Below, one piece after another: positions 1-6,377 of a stretch of DNA of 9,572 nt. The position numbers were made by a program, and so were the translations under genes. The stretch comes from an uncultured Campylobacter sp. (lineage in GTDB: Bacteria > Campylobacterota > Campylobacteria > Campylobacterales > Campylobacteraceae). Within the stretch, counting starts at the first letter, position 1. Each line of letters begins with the position of its first letter. A model generated the notes under the pieces. It was not told the origin of the DNA. It saw only the letters and a list, made by a program, of their open reading frames with translations, and ran no database searches. The DNA is taken from the NCBI RefSeq assembly GCF_937997535.1, contig NZ_CALKTT010000017.1, positions 1 through 9,572 of the forward strand. Reading direction: 5' to 3'.

Positions 1-55
1 GGCGGAATTCTGATCCGCTTCGGCTTCTAAATTTAAAGCGTCAGGATCGGAATTT
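1..55. repeat. 55-bp terminal inverted repeat, left copy
   Basis: Bases 1-55 are the exact reverse complement of 9518-9572. The match stops at base 56 (A here, G in the partner). Both copies lie inside the two edge paralogs and encode the same NSDPDALNLEAEADQNSA stretch. A length of exactly 55 at the exact ends suggests an assembly k-mer overlap at a collapsed repeat, so the true repeat probably continues outside the window. Confidence 0.97.
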
Positions 56-282
56 AGGGTTTCAGAATTTAAAGCTTCAGAATTTGTAGCTCTAGAATTC
101 AGGGATTCAGAATTTGAAGCTTCGAAATTTGAAACTTCAAAATTAGAGGCTTCGGAATTCTGGATTTCAGAATTCGGGACTTTAAAATTTTCGCCGTTAG
201 AATTTTGTTCCAAACCTCGCTTCGGCTCTTGATGTCGCTTTTGTAGTGGCTTTTTTAATTCATCTAGCCTGCTTTGATCCAT
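1..282 (-). CDS. 5-residue-repeat protein, N-terminal part (left copy, runs off edge)
   Basis: Open from an ATG at 282-280 to the window edge (94 codons, no stop), so the C-terminal body is missing. An AAGG-type ribosome site lies about 9 nt before the ATG. Residues 1-29 form a charged head (MDQSRLDELKKPLQ...), residues 30-79 are ten 5-residue units of pattern x-x-N-[S/F]-[E/K/R/D], and residues 80-94 are an acidic tail (PDALNLEAEADQNSA). No signal peptide, membrane segment or cysteine is visible. It is the last seen gene of the minus-strand cluster, 98 bp after the glycosylase-like gene. A paralog with the same head and the same last 55 bp sits at the right edge in the opposite orientation. 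I do not recognise the family. The repeats resemble pentapeptide repeats only loosely, so no function is assigned. That this is a real gene is well supported by the paralog and the uniform repeat frame. Confidence 0.8.
   Translation of the reverse strand, partial: MDQSRLDELKKPLQKRHQEPKRGLEQNSNGENFKVPNSEIQNSEASNFEVSNFEASNSESLNSRATNSEALNSETLNSDPDALNLEAEADQNSA
46..195 (-). repeat. 15-bp coding repeat array, ten units (left)
   Basis: Ten consecutive degenerate 15-bp units, read on the minus strand as GENFK, VPNSE, IQNSE, ASNFE, VSNFE, ASNSE, SLNSR, ATNSE, ALNSE, TLNSD. The third residue is always Asn and the fourth Ser or Phe; the DNA consensus is close to GAAGCTTCAAATTCT. Unit length never breaks frame, so units can be gained or lost without frameshift. 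The aligned array at the right edge has three more units. Confidence 0.9.
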
Positions 283-380
283 TTGCCGCCTTTAAATTTG
301 ATGGACGCGCCATTTTATATCCTCGCCGCTTAAAGCTCAGTAAATTACCGCTCACCCGCTGTGCGCCGTTTGATCAAAAT

Positions 381-1397
381 TTAGCCTTCATATCTTTGCA
401 GCGATTTTTTATATGTTTTCGCCGTAGCGCAGCCCGTGCTCAGATATGCTTCAAACTCCTCGCTGGTAAGCCTGCGCGGCTCGTTTGCAAGCCTTGCTGC
501 AGCCGCTGTACCCGTCGCACAGCTAGCGCTTGTACCGAAATTCGCTTCATTTACGATCTCGCCTCGTCGGATTCGGTTGCTAAAGCCCGCTGCATGCGCT
601 ATTTGCGGCGCACGCCGTAGCGAAAAGCTTAAATTTCGCGTTTGTAGATTTAAAATTTTACCCATGCATTTGCGCGGACCCGTGATAAAATCGCCGTTTT
701 TTACAAGCGTGGCGACGGCAGAGCCGAGCGGACCGCTGCCCGCGGAGCCGCTCAAGTCGCCCTCTGAGCCAGTTAAGCGGCTTGCCGTACCAGGTAATCC
801 GCCCGCCAAAAGCTCTGCGCCGCTTAGGATGCGTAGGCTTCGTACCAAAATCCCGCCGCCGCTTTGCGGGACGCTGCGAAACGAAATGTCAAAGCCGAAA
901 TTGTGAAAAAATATCTCGCCCGCCCGCGATATGCGCTTGTAGGTGTTGCGATCCGCGCCCGTGAAATACGCCTTGATCTCCGCGAAGGCGAATTCCGCCC
1001 CGCTTACGCAAAGCACATAGTTTTGCAGCAGATCGCGCATGAAATTTTCGATCTTCGTCTGTGCTCGCTCGGCGTCAAACTGCGCCCGCGGCGGATGGGC
1101 ACCTAGCCCTGCTTGTGATGGGCGGACGTTAAATTTTAAGTGTGCTTGCTCCGTATCAAGACGTGCTTGTTCGGCATTAAATTTTAAAATTTCAGCTTGC
1201 TGCGTGCCGCTAAAATATGCCTGTCCGACGCAAAATTCCGAGCCATTTTTTGATTTTAAAAGCTCGCCGTCGCTCCCGTCTCTTGCGCTTCCATCAAGCT
1301 TGGGATTTTTTGAAGCGAGCTTTGAGCCCGCCGAAATTCCAAACTCCGCCGCGTCGATTTTTGAGAAAAATTTTTCTAAATTTTCATCGCCCAGCAT
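381..1397 (-). CDS. Possible alkyladenine (3-methyladenine) DNA glycosylase-like protein with low-complexity expansions
   Basis: A 338-residue protein starting at ATG 1397-1395, chosen because GGAAGAG lies 5 nt upstream; an in-frame start at 1466 would run much further into the preceding gene. The recognisable core is residues about 118-190 plus 234-250: an E-I-K-A-Y segment at 140-144, FFHNFGFDISFRS at 163-175, GGILVRSLRI at 181-190 and NGDFITGPRKC at 234-244. The order (acidic A-Y motif, aromatic/Gly strand, L-R-x-L strand, N-G-x-x-x-x-G-P) recalls the alkyladenine glycosylase fold, which excises alkylated bases, but the match is from memory and partial. Residues 25-115 are low-complexity with an E-Q-A-x-L/K-F-N repeat, and 191-230 are Gly/Ser/Ala/Leu-rich, inserted between two core strands. 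The gene overlaps the upstream four-Cys gene by 14 nt, indicating translational coupling. A conserved hypothetical protein of another fold remains possible. Confidence 0.5.
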   Translation of the reverse strand: MLGDENLEKFFSKIDAAEFGISAGSKLASKNPKLDGSARDGSDGELLKSKNGSEFCVGQAYFSGTQQAEILKFNAEQARLDTEQAHLKFNVRPSQAGLGAHPPRAQFDAERAQTKIENFMRDLLQNYVLCVSGAEFAFAEIKAYFTGADRNTYKRISRAGEIFFHNFGFDISFRSVPQSGGGILVRSLRILSGAELLAGGLPGTASRLTGSEGDLSGSAGSGPLGSAVATLVKNGDFITGPRKCMGKILNLQTRNLSFSLRRAPQIAHAAGFSNRIRRGEIVNEANFGTSASCATGTAAAARLANEPRRLTSEEFEAYLSTGCATAKTYKKSLQRYEG

Positions 1398-1884
1398 TTT
1401 GCTCTTCCGTAGAATTTCCTTCGCGCTTCGCGATGTCCGCCTTGCTGCCCGCGGTGCTAGATTCACCGTTGTTTCCCTCAGCGTGCGTTAAATTTCCCTC
1501 GCCGTTCGTCGTACCTGCTTCGCCGTCTTTTGATTTGGGCGTTTTAAAGCCCCAAATCTCGCAGCGATCTCCACTAAAGCCTTGGAAATAATATCTCTCG
1601 CGCTCTCCTAAGCTTTCCACTCCCTTTTCGCATGTGCGCTTGATATATGCCTGGCTCGGATACATTAGTCGATTTACCGCATGGTCATCGCCGGCGTCCG
1701 CGCGCTCTATTAGTCCGGCTATGCAGGCATCATCCTCTTCGCCCTTATTGTTTAAAAAAGATTCCCAAATGTTGCAATACGCGCCATTGTTTCTTATATA
1801 TAGGGCACACAGAATAATAACTCCTACAATTAACAAAAAAATTTGACTTTTACTGATTTTCAAGCTCGCTTTATCGCCCGACAT
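1384..1884 (-). CDS. Membrane-anchored four-cysteine protein, second tandem copy
   Basis: A 166-residue protein with start ATG 1884-1882 preceded by GGGAGGG. Residues 14-30 are one hydrophobic segment with a short Lys-containing N-terminus, so it is probably an N-anchored protein with the rest in the periplasm. Residues 37-120 match the upstream gene closely: EEDDACIA, ADAG, AYIKRTC, VESLGERERYYF, WGF-TPKSK. Cysteines 37, 54, 85 and 108 keep the 17/31/23 spacing of the paralog, suggesting two disulfides. Cys26 is extra and lies in the membrane segment. Residues 120-166 are a hydrophilic Gly/Glu/Asn/Thr/Ser tail unlike the paralog except for its last residues. It overlaps the upstream gene by 14 nt and the downstream gene by 14 nt. 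I do not recognise the family and assign no function. Confidence 0.85.
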   Translation of the reverse strand: MSGDKASLKISKSQIFLLIVGVIILCALYIRNNGAYCNIWESFLNNKGEEDDACIAGLIERADAGDDHAVNRLMYPSQAYIKRTCEKGVESLGERERYYFQGFSGDRCEIWGFKTPKSKDGEAGTTNGEGNLTHAEGNNGESSTAGSKADIAKREGNSTEEQNAGR

Positions 1885-2371
1885 TTGACCCTCCCGTAGA
1901 ATTGATATCGCGTTTGATTACACCTGTTTCATCGCGGATTGTATCCATACCTTCGCGCGTTAAATTTCCCTCGCCATCCGTTGCGCTCGTATCGCCGCTC
2001 GTCGTATTTGCTTCGCCGCCCTTTGATTTGGGCGTTTCAAAGCCCCAAGCTTCGCAGCGATTTTGGATGTAGAGCTCAAAATAATATCTTTCGCGCTCGC
2101 CCAAGCTCTCCACTTCCTTTTTGCATGTGCGCTTGATATACGCCTCGTGCGGATATCTTAGCCGATTTGCCGCATATATATTACCCGCGTCCGCTCGCTT
2201 TATCAGCTTGGCGATGCAAGCATCATCCTCTTCGTCGTGCCTGCCTGAAAAAAATTCTCTCGCGCTGCAATACCCGCCGCTACCGCTTACAAACGCGGCA
2301 TAAATAATAATAAGCGCCAAAATTAGCACAAAAACATGGCTTTTACCGATTTTCAAGCTCGCTTCCTTCAC
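1871..2371 (-). CDS. Membrane-anchored four-cysteine protein, first tandem copy
   Basis: A 166-residue protein with one hydrophobic segment at residues 12-29, then a periplasm-type domain with Cys 35, 52, 83 and 106 (spacing 17/31/23, as in the neighbour) and a low-complexity tail from 115. The listed start is GTG 2371-2369, which overlaps the dehydrogenase by 29 nt and has no good ribosome site. TTG at 2356 is an alternative with AAGGA 7 nt upstream and still leaves the membrane segment intact. The paralog starts differently (MSGDK before ASLKI), because its first codons appear copied from the next gene. The dehydrogenase overlap suggests coupled translation. Function unknown; secreted or anchored small Cys-rich proteins of this kind are often accessory and lineage-specific. 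Confidence 0.82.
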   Translation of the reverse strand: MKEASLKIGKSHVFVLILALIIIYAAFVSGSGGYCSAREFFSGRHDEEDDACIAKLIKRADAGNIYAANRLRYPHEAYIKRTCKKEVESLGERERYYFELYIQNRCEAWGFETPKSKGGEANTTSGDTSATDGEGNLTREGMDTIRDETGVIKRDINSTGGSNVGR

Positions 2372-3011
2372 GATTAAATTTTGATTTTTTTCGCAGATTT
2401 ACGATTTGCGGGCAGATCGTAAACTCGCTTACATTGGACTTCGTGCGCAGAATTTGCAACGTAAAATTTGCGATCTCCCCCGCATCCACAAAGCTCGCCT
2501 TATCATCTGCGGGCTCAAAGCTCAAATCCTCGTAAAAGGGCGTTTTGGTGATGCCCGGGTTGATGCAGCTTACCCTGATCTGCTTGCGCGCCTCTTCAAA
2601 AAGACAGAGCAGAAACGCCCGCAGCCCTGCCTTGCTCGCGCTATAAACCGCGCTAAAGCGGCTCGTCCGCAGCGCCTCGATCGAGCTGATGCCGATGATA
2701 TGGGCGCGGTTGTGCTTTAAATTCGGCAAAAGCGCGCGCGCGATGATGATGTTTGCGGCAAGATTTACGTTTAAAATTTTTAAAATTTCGCTCTCGCTCA
2801 TCGCTTCAAGCGGCGCAAATTTCGTCGTACCCGCGCATAAAATCAGCGCGTCGATACCCTGCGCCGCAGCCAGAGCGCGGCACTCTTTTGCCAGCGCGTC
2901 CAGATCCTCGAAGCGCGAGGCCAGCGTTAAAATTTCATAGCCGTTTTGTCGCAAAAGCTCTGCAACCGCGCTGCCGATACCGCCGCTTGCGCCCGTGATC
3001 AATGCTTTCAT
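2343..3011 (-). CDS. Short-chain dehydrogenase/reductase (SDR)
   Basis: A 222-residue NAD(P)-dependent oxidoreductase of the classical SDR family, cytosolic, substrate unknown. Visible motifs: TGASGGIG at 6-13 (dinucleotide-binding glycine motif), LCAG at 58-61 in place of the usual NNAG, N83 in NVN, S110, then Y123-x-x-x-K127 in YSASK, and INPG at 150-153. The Asn-Ser-Tyr-Lys catalytic set is complete with normal spacing (S110 to Y123 is 13). It lacks a long C-terminal substrate loop, at the short end for SDRs. Start ATG 3011-3009 has a strong AAAGGAG 5 nt upstream. The stop lies inside the next gene, so it heads the overlapping cluster. The hydrophilic last 15 residues may derive from read-in to the duplicated sequence. 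Family call is firm, substrate is not. Confidence 0.92.
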   Translation of the reverse strand: MKALITGASGGIGSAVAELLRQNGYEILTLASRFEDLDALAKECRALAAAQGIDALILCAGTTKFAPLEAMSESEILKILNVNLAANIIIARALLPNLKHNRAHIIGISSIEALRTSRFSAVYSASKAGLRAFLLCLFEEARKQIRVSCINPGITKTPFYEDLSFEPADDKASFVDAGEIANFTLQILRTKSNVSEFTICPQIVNLRKKSKFNREGSELENR

Positions 3012-3376
3012 CTTTTCTCCTTTAAATTTTAATGCCGCTTCGGCGCGTTAAGCTTAGCGCGTCATGTAAATTTCGCTGCGCTAAATTTTCTTTGTTCATT
3101 GTGCCCGACGCTAAATTTGCGCGGTTTAAACAATCTGCGCCGCAACCCCGCCGGGTAAAATTTTAAATTTAGCCCGCGGACATTTTGCCGCGCCGCCGCT
3201 TTGTAAAATTTCATCGCCGCTCGCTGTGCCCGTCCCGCACGATTTATAAAATTTAATTTTATAAAACTCGGCGCGCCGCTAAATTTTAACCGCTGACTCG
3301 CCATAAATTTCGCGCTGTGTCCTTGACGCCGCATGCGAGCCGGCACAGACCTCGACGTCTGCGGTAAACAGCGTGT
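3012..3376. other. AAATTT-rich intergenic spacer
   Basis: No convincing gene lies between the SPL-like stop and the dehydrogenase start. It holds ten copies of the self-complementary hexamer AAATTT (at 3024, 3068, 3083, 3113, 3158, 3165, 3206, 3249, 3281 and 3305) embedded in GC-rich sequence, far above chance expectation of about 0.1. It presumably contains the promoter of the dehydrogenase cluster; no clear -10/-35 pair or terminator with a T tract could be fixed. Confidence 0.7.
3243..3265. repeat. 23-nt AT palindrome in spacer
   Basis: Two 11-nt arms (3243-3253 and 3255-3265) are perfect inverted copies around a single T at 3254; the core is AAAATTTAATTTT. It lies about 230 bp upstream of the dehydrogenase. 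It could be an operator, a promoter AT element or simply an outcome of the abundant AAATTT words. No function is shown by the sequence. Confidence 0.6.
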
Positions 3377-4651
3377 CTAGCGCTGCCGTATCTTTGCGAA
3401 ATACGCCGCTTTCATCGCCCCCTCAAATGCGTCGTTGCTTTCGTACTCGTGCCCCAAAACCTCGCGCCACAGGCTCGCATCCTCCATGCAGAGGTAGAAA
3501 AACACCCACTCGCGCCACGGCGAAAGCGCGTCTGCGGCAAATTTGAAAAGCTCGCGCTTGATCTGCGGCGGGTAGGACAGCTTGCCGTTCGCGTCCGCAA
3601 GGGGCATCTGCAGAATTTTGCTCCGCAGCCCGCGCGAGCGCAGCTTCTTGACGACGGGCTTGATGAAAGTAAGCGTGCCGAGCGAGACCATCGCGACGCC
3701 GCTTGGATCGAAGCTGCGTAGCAGCCGCTCAAAAAGCGCGCCGTAATCGTTTTGCCACCCCTCGTACCAAACCATCGGGTGGAGGTGAAAGCCCACTAAA
3801 ATGCCGTGAGCCGCGAGCGCTTCTGCCGCCGCCAGCCGCGCATCCAAGCTCGCGCTTAGATGCTCCTCGTTCGCTATGATCGCGGGCGTATTTAGCGAAA
3901 AGGTGACGATGAGATTGCGCGGGATCTCGCGCTGCAGGAAAAACTTAATATTGTTCGACTTGCTTTTAAGCTCCAAAATCACGTTTTCATGCCGCGCCGC
4001 AAAATCGCATAATGCGCTTAAAATGCCGAAGCGATCGCCCCACATAAGCGAGTCGGAGCTCTGACCCGTGCCGATGTGGTAGCTGCGCGCGGGATCGAGC
4101 CGCAGCCGCGCCAAATTTGCCGCGAAATTCTCGTCAAAGCCGATTTTCCCCTCCTTGTAAAAGGAGCCGATCGCGCAATAGGAGCAGTCAAAGCCGCACG
4201 AATTAACGGCATCTAGCGTCAGCAGATTGCAGCAGCGCGTGTTTTCGCTCGCCACCGGACAGCGCCCCAAAGCGATACGATCCGCGCGAAAGGATGAAAT
4301 TTCAAATTTTTTCGGCTCGTAATCGCTTTTGAAGCTCGCGTATGAGTGCGGGCGCGACTTGAGATCCAGCCAGGCTTCGCGCACGAAATTAAAAATTTGC
4401 TCGCCGCTCGGGGCTTTCCCTGCTTTATTAAATTTGGCTTTATTAAAATTTAGCTCGCACCGCTCGCTCGCAAGTAGCTCATAAACGGGCGTCTCGCCCC
4501 ACGCCTCAAAATCGCTCGCAAACTCCGCAAGCTGCTTTCGTTGCTGAAATGAAAAGTGAAATTTCTCAAATAGCACGCCCAAAAACGCGCTCGATCGCTC
4601 GCCCAGATTCACGCCAAACTGCGAGCCCGGCTCTTTTTTCGCCTCCGTCAT
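3377..4651 (-). CDS. Spore-photoproduct-lyase-like radical SAM protein
   Basis: A 424-residue radical-SAM protein. C152-x3-C156-x2-C159 (SCGFDCSYC) binds the 4Fe-4S cluster that cleaves S-adenosylmethionine. The following TIM-barrel part has SYHIGTGQSSDSLMWGD (190-206), ELKSKSNN (227-234), VTFSLNT (249-255), GILVGFHLHPMVWYEGWQNDY (about 283-303) and SLGTLTF (323-329), which matches the SplB/DNA-repair-photolyase family. By rough alignment the position of the SPL hydrogen-donor cysteine (in EAACTSD of Bacillus SPL) is occupied by Q197 in GTGQSSD, so thymine-dimer repair is doubtful. Residues 70-82 are a lysine-rich insertion coded by AAATTT-type words. Start ATG 4651-4649 has GGAG 5 nt upstream. 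Family members in non-sporeformers have no settled substrate. Confidence 0.82.
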   Translation of the reverse strand: MTEAKKEPGSQFGVNLGERSSAFLGVLFEKFHFSFQQRKQLAEFASDFEAWGETPVYELLASERCELNFNKAKFNKAGKAPSGEQIFNFVREAWLDLKSRPHSYASFKSDYEPKKFEISSFRADRIALGRCPVASENTRCCNLLTLDAVNSCGFDCSYCAIGSFYKEGKIGFDENFAANLARLRLDPARSYHIGTGQSSDSLMWGDRFGILSALCDFAARHENVILELKSKSNNIKFFLQREIPRNLIVTFSLNTPAIIANEEHLSASLDARLAAAEALAAHGILVGFHLHPMVWYEGWQNDYGALFERLLRSFDPSGVAMVSLGTLTFIKPVVKKLRSRGLRSKILQMPLADANGKLSYPPQIKRELFKFAADALSPWREWVFFYLCMEDASLWREVLGHEYESNDAFEGAMKAAYFAKIRQR

Positions 4652-4724
4652 CTTGCTCCGCTTCGTTTAAATTTTGCAAATTATACTTAAATTTCGCGCG
4701 CCGTCACTGAAAATCGTTGAAATT

Positions 4725-5204
4725 TCAGATCTCGCCGCAGAATAGTCGCTCGAAATAGAAGGCGTAAGCTAGCGTAATAGCGACGTTTAGGATCAAAATT
4801 CCGCCGAGTATGAGCTTTTGCGGGATTTTTTTGACGCCCGTTCGGTAGTAATACGGCAGGGCGCAAAAGAACGCTGGCAGCACGAGCAGAACGATGCCTA
4901 GCGGTATGCCCGTGCCGCCGGTGCCTATCTCCGTACTGCGCACAAACTGCGCCATGGCGGGGAATTTAAGGGCGGCGAAAATGGCCGCCGCAAAGAGTAG
5001 CTGCACGCAGACGCAGTAAAATAGGTAGCGCGCGCCTATTAGAGCGTCTTTTAGCCATAGCCCGATGCAGGCAAATGCGAACAAAAGGACTAAAAAGACT
5101 AGCGAGGGCAGATCGGCAAACAGATCCGCCATGGCATACGCGCAAACCGCGATGCATGCGCACGCCAAGAGGGCAAAATACAGATAAGAGCCTTTTATTT
5201 TCAT
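4725..5204 (-). CDS. Small multi-pass inner-membrane protein, unknown function
   Basis: A 159-residue hydrophobic protein, start ATG 5204-5202 chosen for the AGGAG 5 nt upstream; an upstream in-frame start at 5297 would add 31 residues without a ribosome site or hydrophobicity. Predicted membrane segments by eye: about 7-27, 33-51, 58-79, 99-120 and 129-151, with a polar loop FPAMAQFVRSTEIGTGGTG (81-99) and a lysine loop around 125-130. Ends ...FERLFCGEI. No recognised family or catalytic motif. It lies 73 bp from the SPL-like gene and about 99 bp downstream of the nucleosidase-like gene, both on the same strand. Confidence 0.85.
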   Translation of the reverse strand: MKIKGSYLYFALLACACIAVCAYAMADLFADLPSLVFLVLLFAFACIGLWLKDALIGARYLFYCVCVQLLFAAAIFAALKFPAMAQFVRSTEIGTGGTGIPLGIVLLVLPAFFCALPYYYRTGVKKIPQKLILGGILILNVAITLAYAFYFERLFCGEI

Positions 5205-5303
5205 CGTTTCTCCTGCGCCTCCGTAATGCCTTTTAATTCCGCGATGCATCGGCATATGAAGCCAAAATTTATCCCTCGGCCAGGTTTTTGCACGCACTCA
5301 TAG

Positions 5304-6302
5304 TTAAATTTTGCCCTTTATCGCGGCGCGGATTTGCGGCAGGCGCGCCTTTACGAGCTCATAGACGAAGCCTTTACCAAGCCGCTCGCCGCGCAGATGA
5401 TCGCTTACGATCTTCATCATCGCCCACGGCACGCCCGCGCGCTCGCAAACGCTCACGAAAAGCGCACTCTCCATATCGTAAAGCCTGATGTCGCGATTTG
5501 CACGCTCGCAAGTAGCAGCGTCTTTTGCCGTGCACGGCGTATTTTGTGCTGCTCGTGCTGCGGTATTCGTCGCGACGCTGTGCCCGCCTACCGCGATTTG
5601 TGAGAGTTTTACGCTCGCTAAATTTTGCGCCTCGACCTGCGTCGCGCTTTGTGTTGCGGCCCGCACCGCGTCGTGCGTGAAATTTTTTGTATCTGCTGCA
5701 TCGTTCGTTCCTTGCGTTGGGGCTTGTGCGTTTATCTCGCCGCACGCCTCGATCGCTGCGACATTTGCCTCACCGCTCCGTTCCGCTGCATTTAAAATTT
5801 TAGGTTCGCTTACGCAGATTAAATTTGCCCGCAGCTTGCCGTCCAAACTCGCGCCGCAAAATTCCTGCGCTGCCGTGCCGTCAAAGTAAAACGCCTCGCC
5901 GATTTGCACATTTGTATCCTCACAGCCGCAGACGCCTATGTTTAGCGCAAAGTCCACGCGCCGCGAAAGTAAAATTTCGCCGAAGCGCTCTGAATTTCGC
6001 GCGGAATCAAGATCTAAAATTTTAAAATTTTTGGTCGCATTTCGCGCAGAGCCGGTCTCTGCGCCGCCGCCGCAGAGCGCGCCCGCGTCCAAACGATGCT
6101 CAAATTTTAGATCCGCGCCGCGCCGATCCTTGCGAAGCTCACGCCCGAATTCCGCGCCCGCTTTAAATTTAGCCCCAAATCTCACGCCGCAGATGTATAA
6201 AAGCATCTGCTCGCCTGCGAACAGATCGCCGCTGCGCGTAAGTTTAAAACTCTCGATTATCGCTTGGGCTTCGCAGCGCAAAGCCGTGCAGATTAGTATC
6301 AT
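5304..6302 (-). CDS. Nucleoside phosphorylase/nucleosidase-like protein with large in-frame inserts
   Basis: A 332-residue protein of the purine-nucleoside-phosphorylase / MTA-SAH-nucleosidase superfamily, which cleave the N-glycosidic bond of purine nucleosides. Visible: ILICTALRCEA at 2-12 with E11 in the position of the catalytic pocket acid, NIGVCG at 121-126 (purine-site strand), LYDMESALF at 274-282 with M277-E278 (ribose contact), and MKIVSD at 296-301 with D301 as the acid. Start ATG 6302-6300 follows GGAAGG; the in-frame GTG at 6323 lacks this. The family is usually about 200-240 residues. The extra length is in two low-complexity blocks, roughly 45-105 and 172-268 (Ala/Thr/Asn/Gln-rich), placed between core strands. 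The motifs are intact, so it may still be active. Substrate is not determinable; a separate true MTA nucleosidase may exist elsewhere in the genome. Confidence 0.8.
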   Translation of the reverse strand: MILICTALRCEAQAIIESFKLTRSGDLFAGEQMLLYICGVRFGAKFKAGAEFGRELRKDRRGADLKFEHRLDAGALCGGGAETGSARNATKNFKILDLDSARNSERFGEILLSRRVDFALNIGVCGCEDTNVQIGEAFYFDGTAAQEFCGASLDGKLRANLICVSEPKILNAAERSGEANVAAIEACGEINAQAPTQGTNDAADTKNFTHDAVRAATQSATQVEAQNLASVKLSQIAVGGHSVATNTAARAAQNTPCTAKDAATCERANRDIRLYDMESALFVSVCERAGVPWAMMKIVSDHLRGERLGKGFVYELVKARLPQIRAAIKGKI

Positions 6303-6324
6303 CGCCGCCCCTTCCAAAAGCACA

Positions 6325-6330
6325 ATTTTA
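6325..6330 (-). promoter_or_regulatory. Possible -10 box for the nucleosidase-like gene
   Basis: TAAAAT on the minus strand, 22 nt before the ATG at 6302, with TTACAT 15 nt further upstream as a poor -35 candidate. This would put the divergent promoters in 75 bp. Weak evidence. Confidence 0.3.
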
Positions 6331-6341
6331 ACAATTTGAGC

Positions 6342-6347
6342 TATAAT
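6342..6347 (+). promoter_or_regulatory. -10 box of the uvrA promoter
   Basis: A perfect TATAAT 30 nt before the uvrA ATG, inside the AT-rich divergent intergenic region. No good -35 is visible, which is normal for sigma-70 promoters in Campylobacter. The short leader ends with AAGGG ahead of the ATG. No SOS-type operator was recognised. Confidence 0.6.
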
Positions 6348-6377
6348 GTAAGATTAATTTGGCACAAAAGGGCGAAA

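Larger units (their letters stand above)
1384..2371 (-). repeat. 487-bp tandem gene duplication with a copied overlapping junction
   Basis: Three successive starts lie at 2371, 1884 and 1397, each 487 bp apart, and the two stops at 1871 and 1384 are also 487 bp apart. The 33-nt junctions 1871-1903 and 1384-1416 are 26/33 identical and encode, in two frames, the end of one gene (NST...GR stop) and the start of the next (M-x-G-D-[K/E]). The duplicated unit therefore carried the downstream gene's ribosome site and first codons with it. Confidence 0.85.

Noticed and set aside
436..906. 156-residue plus-strand frame opposite the glycosylase-like gene
   Set aside because: Antisense shadow of a gene with clear start, ribosome site and conserved core; Ala/Pro/Ser-rich composition is typical of a reversed frame. 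The same holds for 246-620 and 1039-1491.
3062..3346. 94-residue open frame on the minus strand in the spacer
   Set aside because: Basic, KF-rich sequence produced by the AAATTT words; no ribosome site, no domain, no coding-like composition.
3346..3361. Hairpin CAGAC-GTCTG as terminator of the SPL-like gene
   Set aside because: Only a 5-bp stem with a 6-nt loop and no T tract on the transcribed strand.
5488..6339. Plus-strand frames across the nucleosidase-like gene
   Set aside because: Lie opposite intact family motifs and have Arg/Ser/Pro-rich shadow composition without ribosome sites.
6336..6377. Longer uvrA start at TTG 6336
   Set aside because: The 14 extra residues overlap the TATAAT box and do not resemble UvrA; ATG 6378 has a good ribosome site and the standard N-terminus.
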